A DNA stretch of 64,000 bases from Bacteroidales bacterium. Its GTDB lineage: Bacteria > Bacteroidota > Bacteroidia > Bacteroidales > UBA932. Position numbers and translations under genes: made by a program. The stretch spans positions 1 to 64,000 of the forward strand of contig JAFZWC010000056.1 of the NCBI GenBank assembly GCA_017617475.1, read 5' to 3'. Shown here piece by piece: positions 19,283 to 30,758 of this stretch. The notes beneath the pieces are model-generated. The model was given only the letters and a program-made list of their open reading frames with translations, had not been told where the DNA came from and did no database searches. Numbering within the stretch: the first letter of the stretch is position 1; the number at the start of each line of letters is the position of its first letter.

Positions 19283-21868
19283 CTATTTTCCAAAAATGTT
19301 ATCGGCAAAGTCCAGCATCCAAAGCCAGTCCATGGCCGATATGCCATGCCCCTGGTCCCGGCGCACATAGCCAAGGGAAGGGCCGATGGCCGAGGTCTCA
19401 TAATCGGCCGGCCAAGGTACGTCCGGCAGGCCATTCCGGCCCAGGAAGCGCCAGACGGGAGACGCTGCCTGCAAGGCCAGGAATTCTCCCCGGGTGTCAA
19501 ACCACGCCTGGTCGAAGCCCTCTACCAGCAGGGCGCGTGGCGCCACACAAGTAAGCAGCAAGTGCTGGTCAAAGGGCATGGAAGCTACGTCGTAGGCATA
19601 TTTGTCATAGGCCCGGCAGTACCAATGCCGGAAGGAACTCACTTCCGTGGCAATGTTCTCGCCATAGTTCCGTTTGGCCAGCGGAACACCGCCGCCTCCA
19701 CTTTGGATGGGCACCACAACGGGGAAACGCTGGTCAAAAGCACCGGCCAGCAGGGCCGCCTTACCCAGCCGGGAATAACCCGTAACTACCACACGCTCTG
19801 AATCCAGCATAGAGTCCGTCTCTATCATGTCCATGCCCCGCATGAGCCCCCAGGCCCAGGCGACCAGCGCCGTGGTATTGTCGTCCCTGGAAGGGTCCCG
19901 CGGGCCCCAGAGGTCAAATACGCCGGTGTAGGCAAAACTATCCTGCAGAATGACGCCGTCCTTTTCTTCCAGCGGATCCGGATCGGGAGAAAAATCACTG
20001 TAACAAGCCGTTACCAGGGCATATCCCCTGGCCAGCAGGCTGCTTACAGGGAAAACGCTGTCATATCCGTCACTGTTGAATTTGCCCCGGGTGCGCTGCG
20101 TGGCCTTATGGGGAGCCGTCCGCAGCCAGGATTCCGTCACCAGAATCTCCTTGTCCCCCAGAATCTCGTGGTTGCCGTTGTAGTTCAGCAGCAGAATCAC
20201 CGGGCAAGGGCCCTGCACCTGGGTTGGAATCAGTTGCAGCCAGTCAATATGGGGGCCCGTCTTGTCGGCCTTGAACCACATGCGCACCTGGCGGCGACGG
20301 GCAAAACCGGCCAGGGTAGTACCTTCCTCCAGCGTTTCGAGGAAGATGGGGCTCGCGGGAGGCATCTGCCCGTACATTTCCCGCTGGAACAAGTCCAGGA
20401 TTTCCTGCCGGCGCTGCGGCCATTCCTTCCGGGAGCGCACCTTCCGGCCATCGGCAAAGCGCAGCGGATCTTCCAGCGTATAGGGCTGGACGGCCGATTC
20501 GTCATAGTTAACCGTGGAATAAGCCTTTGAGCGAAGCGCATTCTGCTCCCGGGCCGAAAGCATCCCGGGCTGCTTCTCAACCGGCTGCACAGATTCAGCA
20601 GCACCTGTGAGCATGGCCACCACGTCCTTCCCCTCCAGCGTTACATTTTCCAACTGGTACTGGTCACTCAATTCCACGTCCAGGACACGCTGGTTCTCAA
20701 CGTTTATACGGTCCAGCGAGATATTCTGGCACACAGAAACAGGCATGTCGTCCCGCTCTTCCCGGTTGTAATACTGCGTCCAGGGACGGATGCGCAAGAC
20801 GGAGCCCGCTTTGCCAGAGACATCCTCTACCCGCACGTATTCATAGAACTGGGGCGTGTCGGGGCGTATTTTCAGGTGCAGAACCGTGTAGGCCGCCTGG
20901 GAAACGCAGCGCCGCAGGACCACATTCCTGTCCTCCACCGATTCACTACCCAGGGTAAGGCAGGCGTGGGTGCGGCCGAAGGTGCAGTCTTCAATGACAA
21001 TGTCCTTGTTGGGGCCGTTCTCGGCGGCTTTGTCGGCCCAGGTTCCCTTGCCGCCCTTGAGCACTACGCCGTCGTCACAAACGTCCATGTAGCAGCCTTT
21101 TACCAACACGTCGTGGCAGTTGTCCAGGCCGATGGCATCGGTGCTGTAGCCCACCACCTCGCCGGAGGAAGGAGATGTGATGGTAAGGTCCAGATAGCGC
21201 AGATGATGGCTCCGGTAGGCATGGTTGGTCCAGTAAGGGCTGTCTTTCATGCGCACATCCTGCACCGTAACGTTGGCACTGTTGGAAATGTATACCAGCC
21301 GGGGACGCTGTCCGTCCTTGTTAATGGCGTCCGGCTTCCACTTCCAGCGTATCTTCATTTCCCTCCAGAACTCCGTTCCGTTGCCGTCAATGAGTCCATG
21401 ACCGCCCAGGACGAAGCCGTCCACCCCTTCTACGTTGATCAGGGCCGGGAAATAGGTACAGGTCTGTCCCTCAATGCGGGTGGTGGTAAGCGGATAATCC
21501 TTCACCCGGTCCGATCCCCGGAGCGTTCCTTCCACCCAGAGGTTAGTCCCCTGCGGAAAATGCAGGGCGCCGGTACAGAAAACGCCCTCCGGCACAACCA
21601 CAACCCCGCCCTTTTGGGCCGCCAGGTCAATCACCCGCTGGATGGCCACCGTCTGCACCTCATCGGCATCGGCCTTTACTCCGTAATCCGTGAGCACATA
21701 CTGGCGGCCCAGGCTGGCCAGCGAGACTCTGTCGGCCTGGCCGAACCAGGCAGGAATCTTCTTTCCGTCCGGGAAGCGCTCCTGCGCCTGCAGCCACAAC
21801 GGCAGCATCAGCGCCCAAAGGACCGCCACCGCTGCACCCGAAACTTTGATAAAAACTCTTCTGACCAT
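19283..21868 (-). CDS. GH28 polygalacturonase-like / CE15-like glucuronoyl esterase fusion
   Basis: One uninterrupted 861-residue frame encodes two enzymes. Residues about 45-440 form a right-handed parallel beta-helix of the GH28 type. It has VLTDYGVKADADE at the start, GYSTDAIGLDNC (Asp244), CDDGVVLKGG (Asp265/Asp266) and a THA...LKIR stretch where canonical GH28 has GHG and RIK. Residues about 455-861 form an alpha/beta-hydrolase close to CE15: GYSRLGKAAL with nucleophile Ser699, RHWYC, and His841 in DQGHGIS. CE15 enzymes cleave esters of glucuronic acid, and GH28 cleaves galacturonosyl or related bonds. The N-terminus (VRRVFIKVSGAAVAVL) resembles a Tat signal. The expected Glu after the nucleophile elbow is Gln722; Asp786 could substitute. 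Confidence 0.82.
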   Translation of the reverse strand: MVRRVFIKVSGAAVAVLWALMLPLWLQAQERFPDGKKIPAWFGQADRVSLASLGRQYVLTDYGVKADADEVQTVAIQRVIDLAAQKGGVVVVPEGVFCTGALHFPQGTNLWVEGTLRGSDRVKDYPLTTTRIEGQTCTYFPALINVEGVDGFVLGGHGLIDGNGTEFWREMKIRWKWKPDAINKDGQRPRLVYISNSANVTVQDVRMKDSPYWTNHAYRSHHLRYLDLTITSPSSGEVVGYSTDAIGLDNCHDVLVKGCYMDVCDDGVVLKGGKGTWADKAAENGPNKDIVIEDCTFGRTHACLTLGSESVEDRNVVLRRCVSQAAYTVLHLKIRPDTPQFYEYVRVEDVSGKAGSVLRIRPWTQYYNREERDDMPVSVCQNISLDRINVENQRVLDVELSDQYQLENVTLEGKDVVAMLTGAAESVQPVEKQPGMLSAREQNALRSKAYSTVNYDESAVQPYTLEDPLRFADGRKVRSRKEWPQRRQEILDLFQREMYGQMPPASPIFLETLEEGTTLAGFARRRQVRMWFKADKTGPHIDWLQLIPTQVQGPCPVILLLNYNGNHEILGDKEILVTESWLRTAPHKATQRTRGKFNSDGYDSVFPVSSLLARGYALVTACYSDFSPDPDPLEEKDGVILQDSFAYTGVFDLWGPRDPSRDDNTTALVAWAWGLMRGMDMIETDSMLDSERVVVTGYSRLGKAALLAGAFDQRFPVVVPIQSGGGGVPLAKRNYGENIATEVSSFRHWYCRAYDKYAYDVASMPFDQHLLLTCVAPRALLVEGFDQAWFDTRGEFLALQAASPVWRFLGRNGLPDVPWPADYETSAIGPSLGYVRRDQGHGISAMDWLWMLDFADNIFGK

Positions 21869-21879
21869 ACTTAATAATG

Positions 21880-24800
21880 CTATTTTCTTTCCCGGTCAGG
21901 AACCGGATAAACCGTATAGCCTTTGCTGCGGGCAACCCGGGTCCAGGAATCGGAGCGGCGCTGGAAATCCGGCCAGTCCTTGCGGGAAGGCTGGCTCCAG
22001 GCGGTTTCGGCAATGGCGAAGACGCGGGGATAGAGCTGCATCTCGGCATGCCAGCTCTCATGGACCCATTCTGTCCAAAGACTGCCCTGGAGGCCCAGCA
22101 CATGGTGGGCGTCAGCTTCGGATACTTCCGCCAACGGATCGTAGGAATAGGCTTGCTCCAAAGACAGAAGAGATCCAGCAGGGCGGTACTGCGGGCCCTG
22201 GTGATGATCCAGATAACAATACTTTCCAGGGGTGAAAATGACATCGTGGCCGGCGGCAATGGCCTTCATTCCGCCTTCCGTGCCGCGCCAGGACATTACG
22301 GTGGCATCCGGCGCCAGACCGCCTTCCAGAATCTCGTCCCAGCCTATGATGCGTTTGCCGTGCTCCTGCGCAAAACGCTCCATTCGCTTGATCATATAAC
22401 TCTGGAGCTCTTCCACGTCCTGCATGCCTTCGGCCTTCATCCTGGCCTGGCAATCCGGGCAGCGGGCCCAGTTGTCTTTTCCAGCCTCATCGCCGCCGAT
22501 ATGGACATACTGGCTGGGAAACAGTTCGAACACTTCCAGCAGCACCTTCTCCAGGAACTCATAGGTGTCCTCCTTTCCGGGGCAAAGTTCCCATTCGTCG
22601 GGCCTTTCTGCCGCCGGGAGGGCACAAGCCAGTTCCGGATAGGCGGCGCGGGTCTCGTAATTATGCCCGGGCATCTCGATTTCGGGGATGACCTCGATAT
22701 GCCTTTCGGCCGCAAAAGCCAGCAGTTCCCGGATATCATCCTTGGTAAAATAGCCTCCATAGGCCCCCGGCGTTCCTTCTTCCACAAAGACTCCCCCAGT
22801 TTCATTCTTTTCCCAATCCCAGAAATCGGCTTCCGGCCGCCACGCGGTCAACTGCGTGAGCCGCGGATAGGCATCGATTTGCAGACGCCAGCCCGGATTA
22901 TCCACCAGATGGAAATGAAAACGGTTCAGCTTGAGCCGGGCCATCATCTCCATCTGCTTATTGATGAAGTCTTTCCCGAAGAAATTGCGGCTCACATCCA
23001 GCATCACGCCCCGGTACTGGAAACGCGGCCAGTCCAGGATGGTGCAACAGGAAACGGTATCGGCCAGTTCGGTAAGCATCTGCAGGGACTGCAGGGCATA
23101 GAAGGCACCCTGCTCATCGGCCGCCTCCACCTTAACGCCCTTCTTTCCTATCTCCAGCCAATAGGCCTGCTTCAGCTGCCAGTCCGCGAGTGCCTGGCCT
23201 TCCAGTCTCTTCCGCAGTTTCTTCTCAGATAGCTTCACCACCGGCTCCATCTGTGAGAGTCGGGCCGATGGGATACAGCCGTTCCCGGGCGCATACATCA
23301 CCGGAAGCGGAATGAGGTCTTCCGGCCCAGCTCCACCGCCCTTTCGTTGCGGGGTTACCCAGCGGAGTTCGAAGGACCGGATGTCGTCATCCAGGGGGCC
23401 GCCTTTATCCAGGAAAGATTGCCCGGCGTCGAAGGCAGCCAGGACGGAGTCAAAGAACATGCGCCAGCGTACCTTGTAGAAGGAGTCCACCAGGGCGTCC
23501 CAGTCCCGGTTGGCATAGTCCGAAAGGCAGACGGTGTCTCCCCAGACGGTAATAATGGTACGCGCATTCCGCTCGAAGTAATCCTTCTCCTCCGGGGTTT
23601 GGCCCCACTCCCGGGCGGCCTGAATCCAGTCGGAAAGAGAGAACTCCGGGCGGGTTTCAAGCACAGCCACCAGCTGGTCGCAGATGCTCAGGAATTCATC
23701 CCGTGCCGCCACCATGCCGGCCCGGTCGCCAGCCCGATAGGCAGCGGTGAAGCGCTCCCTCACCGGGAGGGCCCGGTTGCGAAGGGCCTGCCGGCGGGCA
23801 TTGGCCAGGTCAAAACGGTAATAGTCCGTATCACCCTCCACCCCTTCAATCATTTCCAGCGCCTTTTCCATTTCGGCAATGTCGTAGGCCTTCTCAAAGT
23901 AGGTGGTCCAGTTCCATCGGCCCTCCAGACTGGGATGGGCCACGATAATGCTGGAAGATGAAGTGCTGGTATGGGTAATGCTCACTTTGTCCACCAGCTG
24001 ATGCCAGTAGGCCCGGAATGCAGGGTCTTTTCGGCCCAGATGGCGGTCGGCAATGTTGTCTATGTATTCCTCCAGTCCCCTGCCGGTATTCCAGGCCTGG
24101 TCCAGCACGGCCTCATAGACCGGTTCATTCACGCCGAAGCCTTCCAGGGTAGAACCGACGCCCACGAATCCGGGACCACCGTTCTCCAGGGTCTCGGCTA
24201 TTCTCCTGGCGTTCAGGTGATAGTCGCCCTCAATTTCCGTCATGCCGCCGAAGTTGCCCAGGTAGCACCAGATAAACTTCTGTCCGTAAAAGCTTTCTGT
24301 CTGTTTCCAGATTTGCACGTAATCGCTTTCGTAGTCCAGGAGAATCATCCTTCCCTGCGGCACGGCGGTCAAATAGGCTTTGATCCTTTCCGGTGTCCAC
24401 TGACCGGGATTGCTCACAAAGAGCCAGCCCATCTGCAGCCACACGGCATCGGGGTCCACCGCCGTCATGGAATCGAAGACACCGGCCGATATGCGGGCCA
24501 GGGTATCAGGGTCCCAGGAAGGGGGATCCACCTCGTTAAAGAGGTCCACGCCGTACACATGGTCGGTCCCGTACATCCGGGTCTGTTCCTCCAGGAAGTC
24601 TTTCTGGATTTGGGCGAAGAGAGGGTCGGAGGGATTCAGGAAGGTACAGCGGTATTCATCGGCAAAATCGCACCAACTTCCCACGCGGGTAGTGTCCATC
24701 TTTTGGGATACCCCATCGGCCAGACCCGCAGGGACATGTCCCGAAAAGCCCGGCAGCACGGGAGTCATGCCCAGTTCCCGCTCCCGGCGAAGGATGCGCT

Positions 24801-25443
24801 TCTGAAGCTTGGCCTGCCCGTCTATCCAAGTTTGCGGAAGGGGGCCCTGCCAGGCGTCTATGTTAATCATCCGCTGCCACGGCAGGTGCGCCGGGCCGGT
24901 GAAATAGGCCCGGATCTGCTGGTCCGTAAGGCCATATTTGCGCCATACCTTCTGCCAAACGGCCTCCTCTCCGGTAATAGCCAGCGGCATATTCACCCCG
25001 TTCAGCGCCATCCAGTCTATGAATCGCTCCCACTGCTCCCACTTCCACCAGGGCATGGTGTAGCCGAAGGTGCAGTAATTGAGGAAAAAGCGGATGGGCA
25101 CCCGGGCGCTTCCCGTCACCTTTTCCGGAACGGAAGGCATCACCGCCGGCAGTTCTACGGGATTGAAGTCATACCAGCTCACATTGGCCAGGCAATACTC
25201 CTGGATGTAACGGTTCAGGCCCACCGCCATGGAATTGGCATTGTTTCCCTTGATCAGGACCTTCGAGCCCTTCTGGACCAGTTCGTAGGAATCCTCCTTT
25301 GCATCCGTCTGCTCAAAAGTGACGGCCGATGCCTTCTCCCCCATTACTCTCCGGGCCAGCGCTTCCGCAGCACGCTCATCAGGGGTCTTGCAGGAAAAGA
25401 CGGCCACAAGGGCCATGAAAACGAATAACAGCCGTTGACGCAT
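21880..25443 (-). CDS. GH89 alpha-N-acetylglucosaminidase / GH20 beta-hexosaminidase fusion lipoprotein
   Basis: I place the start at 25443 (MRQRLLFVF) to give a compact lipoprotein signal (VFSC). The 1187-residue product joins two exo-acting enzymes. Residues about 25-690 are GH89 (NAGLU-like), with FFLNYCTFGYTMPWWKWEQW, ITGEEAVWQKVWRKYG and GVDLFNEVDPPSWD, where Glu304 is a likely catalytic residue. Residues about 720-1180 are GH20, with GVMLDVSRNFF, VIPEIEMPGHNYE and the catalytic pair Asp985-Glu986 in HIGGDEAGKDNW. Together they would remove alpha-linked and beta-linked N-acetylhexosamine from the same glycan. The gene is 11 nt upstream of the GH28/CE15 fusion. Confidence 0.92.
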   Translation of the reverse strand: MRQRLLFVFMALVAVFSCKTPDERAAEALARRVMGEKASAVTFEQTDAKEDSYELVQKGSKVLIKGNNANSMAVGLNRYIQEYCLANVSWYDFNPVELPAVMPSVPEKVTGSARVPIRFFLNYCTFGYTMPWWKWEQWERFIDWMALNGVNMPLAITGEEAVWQKVWRKYGLTDQQIRAYFTGPAHLPWQRMINIDAWQGPLPQTWIDGQAKLQKRILRRERELGMTPVLPGFSGHVPAGLADGVSQKMDTTRVGSWCDFADEYRCTFLNPSDPLFAQIQKDFLEEQTRMYGTDHVYGVDLFNEVDPPSWDPDTLARISAGVFDSMTAVDPDAVWLQMGWLFVSNPGQWTPERIKAYLTAVPQGRMILLDYESDYVQIWKQTESFYGQKFIWCYLGNFGGMTEIEGDYHLNARRIAETLENGGPGFVGVGSTLEGFGVNEPVYEAVLDQAWNTGRGLEEYIDNIADRHLGRKDPAFRAYWHQLVDKVSITHTSTSSSSIIVAHPSLEGRWNWTTYFEKAYDIAEMEKALEMIEGVEGDTDYYRFDLANARRQALRNRALPVRERFTAAYRAGDRAGMVAARDEFLSICDQLVAVLETRPEFSLSDWIQAAREWGQTPEEKDYFERNARTIITVWGDTVCLSDYANRDWDALVDSFYKVRWRMFFDSVLAAFDAGQSFLDKGGPLDDDIRSFELRWVTPQRKGGGAGPEDLIPLPVMYAPGNGCIPSARLSQMEPVVKLSEKKLRKRLEGQALADWQLKQAYWLEIGKKGVKVEAADEQGAFYALQSLQMLTELADTVSCCTILDWPRFQYRGVMLDVSRNFFGKDFINKQMEMMARLKLNRFHFHLVDNPGWRLQIDAYPRLTQLTAWRPEADFWDWEKNETGGVFVEEGTPGAYGGYFTKDDIRELLAFAAERHIEVIPEIEMPGHNYETRAAYPELACALPAAERPDEWELCPGKEDTYEFLEKVLLEVFELFPSQYVHIGGDEAGKDNWARCPDCQARMKAEGMQDVEELQSYMIKRMERFAQEHGKRIIGWDEILEGGLAPDATVMSWRGTEGGMKAIAAGHDVIFTPGKYCYLDHHQGPQYRPAGSLLSLEQAYSYDPLAEVSEADAHHVLGLQGSLWTEWVHESWHAEMQLYPRVFAIAETAWSQPSRKDWPDFQRRSDSWTRVARSKGYTVYPVPDRERK

Positions 25444-25472
25444 CTTAATATAAATCAAAATTTAACTATCAG

Positions 25473-29042
<3,570 letters not shown>

Positions 29043-30758
29043 TTATTTTCCTCCACGTTTCACTCCTTTCGGGAGCTTGACGGTAGATTTTACGCTGCCG
29101 TCGGCCTGCTTCTGGTGCCGGACGGAGATGACTCCGTATGGCGTGGGGAAGGTGCCTTCGGCCCAGTCCAGGTTGCCCAGATGCGGCTCTATACGCACCT
29201 CGCGGAAACCGACGCCCACGGGCTGAATGCCCAGCACGTGCTCACTGAGCCAGGCCGTGGGACCGCTGGCCCAGCCGTGGCAGAAACTGTGACGCAGGCC
29301 CACGTAACACCAGGCGCCGCCGTCGGCATGAATGTCGAACTTGCCCTCCGGCACCACCTCGTCTATGCGGGCGGCATTCTTGCCGTCTTCGTAATTGAAG
29401 TCTTCCCAGAAAGTGGTGGCTCCCAGCTCTATCATGCGGCCCCAGTAGGCCGATATCAGTTCCATGGCCTCGGCATAATGCCCGCCTTCGGCCAGTGCCT
29501 CCAGCAGGTAATACCCCATGAAGGAGGTGAATCTCTCCGGTCCGTTTTTAAGGATAAGGGCCGATGCTTCCTCCGCATCCACCATTCCCTGAAGGGCCAG
29601 CAAGGCGGCCGCCTGGCTGTTACCCACGGTATCCGGGACATATTCCCGCAAGCGCAGCGCTGTCTCTTCGCACTCTTTCTGCAGGGCGGTGTCCTCCAGC
29701 CACGCGGCCATATCAGCTCCGGCCTCCAGCGCACGCACGCTCAGGGCCTGCAAACCCGCATGAATCACGTCCGGAAGGTCGTTGGAAGGCCAGTCAATGA
29801 AGCGGCCGGCGGCATAATTCTCCCGGGAGCCGTCCATGTTGGCCATCACCGTGTGAAGTAGTTCCGTCAGATACGGCTGCTGCTCAAGCAGATAGGCCTT
29901 ATCCCCATACCACTGGTAAAGGTGGTGCTGCAGGATAATCCACCACAACGAATAGGAGCAGATGCCGTTCATCCAGGCGTTGGAAGGAGTCTTGTCCCGC
30001 ACGTAGTCCAGACTCTTCTGGACCACGGCCTGGTTGCCGAACACAGTGTTCAGCGTCATTATCTCCGGATGCATGTCCCCCATCCACACCAGGCGGTCGC
30101 GTTTGATACCGTCCCAGAGATAGTCCTGCATGCACAGGTGCACGGTATACGCACCCGTCTGCCAAATCTGGTTCAGGCGCTCGTCGGAGCAGCGGAAACT
30201 GCCCAGATACGGCACGTCGCGGTACTTGGAGATGGCCCGCACGGCCACCAGGGGCACATCTCCCCCGTCACCGTCGGCCAGTTCCACCCGCACGAAGCGG
30301 AAGCCGCTGTTTCCCACCTCCACGCTGCCCAGCCAGGGCACGGACAATTCAAAGTCCCGCACGGCGTGGTCGTTGGTGGCGGTGCTTCCGGGGGCGTCCA
30401 CGCTGCTCAGAGCCTCGGTCACGGACTCTCCGAAGACAATCCGGAACCTGACAGATTTTGAGCCGCTGATATTGCGCACCAGCTGCAGGCCGCCCTGGAT
30501 TTCTTTGCCGAAGTCCAGCAGCACATAGCCGCCCTTCCCGAAGGTGGTCACCTCCGGCTCGTCGGTGGAAACCTGGCCCACATAAGGCTCCAGCAGATGA
30601 TCGGCCTTTTTCACCGGGCCCTGGGTACACACAATGCGCACCGGGGTCAGGTATTCGGTAATGAAGCCGGACTCTGCCGGCCCGGAAGCCACCGGAGTAT
30701 TCCGGCAAGCCCCCAGGCCCAGCAGGAGCAGGCATAGGATGGAAGGAATTCTCTTCAT
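29043..30758 (-). CDS. GH78-like alpha-L-rhamnosidase lipoprotein (short form)
   Basis: A 571-residue lipoprotein (LGAC, about Cys18). It has one N-terminal beta domain (YVLLDFGKEIQGGLQL, GFRFVRVELADG) followed by a six-hairpin catalytic domain with the rhamnosidase-like segment YLWDGIKRDRLVWMGDMHPE near residues 215-235, and a short C-terminal beta domain (TPYGVISVRHQKQADGS). It is about 250 residues shorter than the other GH78 proteins because it lacks their extra N-terminal beta modules, not because of truncation. Its ATG overlaps the TAA of the upstream GH27 gene (TAATG), so translation of the two is coupled. Confidence 0.82.
   Translation of the reverse strand: MKRIPSILCLLLLGLGACRNTPVASGPAESGFITEYLTPVRIVCTQGPVKKADHLLEPYVGQVSTDEPEVTTFGKGGYVLLDFGKEIQGGLQLVRNISGSKSVRFRIVFGESVTEALSSVDAPGSTATNDHAVRDFELSVPWLGSVEVGNSGFRFVRVELADGDGGDVPLVAVRAISKYRDVPYLGSFRCSDERLNQIWQTGAYTVHLCMQDYLWDGIKRDRLVWMGDMHPEIMTLNTVFGNQAVVQKSLDYVRDKTPSNAWMNGICSYSLWWIILQHHLYQWYGDKAYLLEQQPYLTELLHTVMANMDGSRENYAAGRFIDWPSNDLPDVIHAGLQALSVRALEAGADMAAWLEDTALQKECEETALRLREYVPDTVGNSQAAALLALQGMVDAEEASALILKNGPERFTSFMGYYLLEALAEGGHYAEAMELISAYWGRMIELGATTFWEDFNYEDGKNAARIDEVVPEGKFDIHADGGAWCYVGLRHSFCHGWASGPTAWLSEHVLGIQPVGVGFREVRIEPHLGNLDWAEGTFPTPYGVISVRHQKQADGSVKSTVKLPKGVKRGGK

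Noticed and set aside
19283..21868. Two separate genes or a frameshift between GH28 and the esterase
   Set aside because: A single uninterrupted frame covers both halves with no internal start preceded by a signal peptide.
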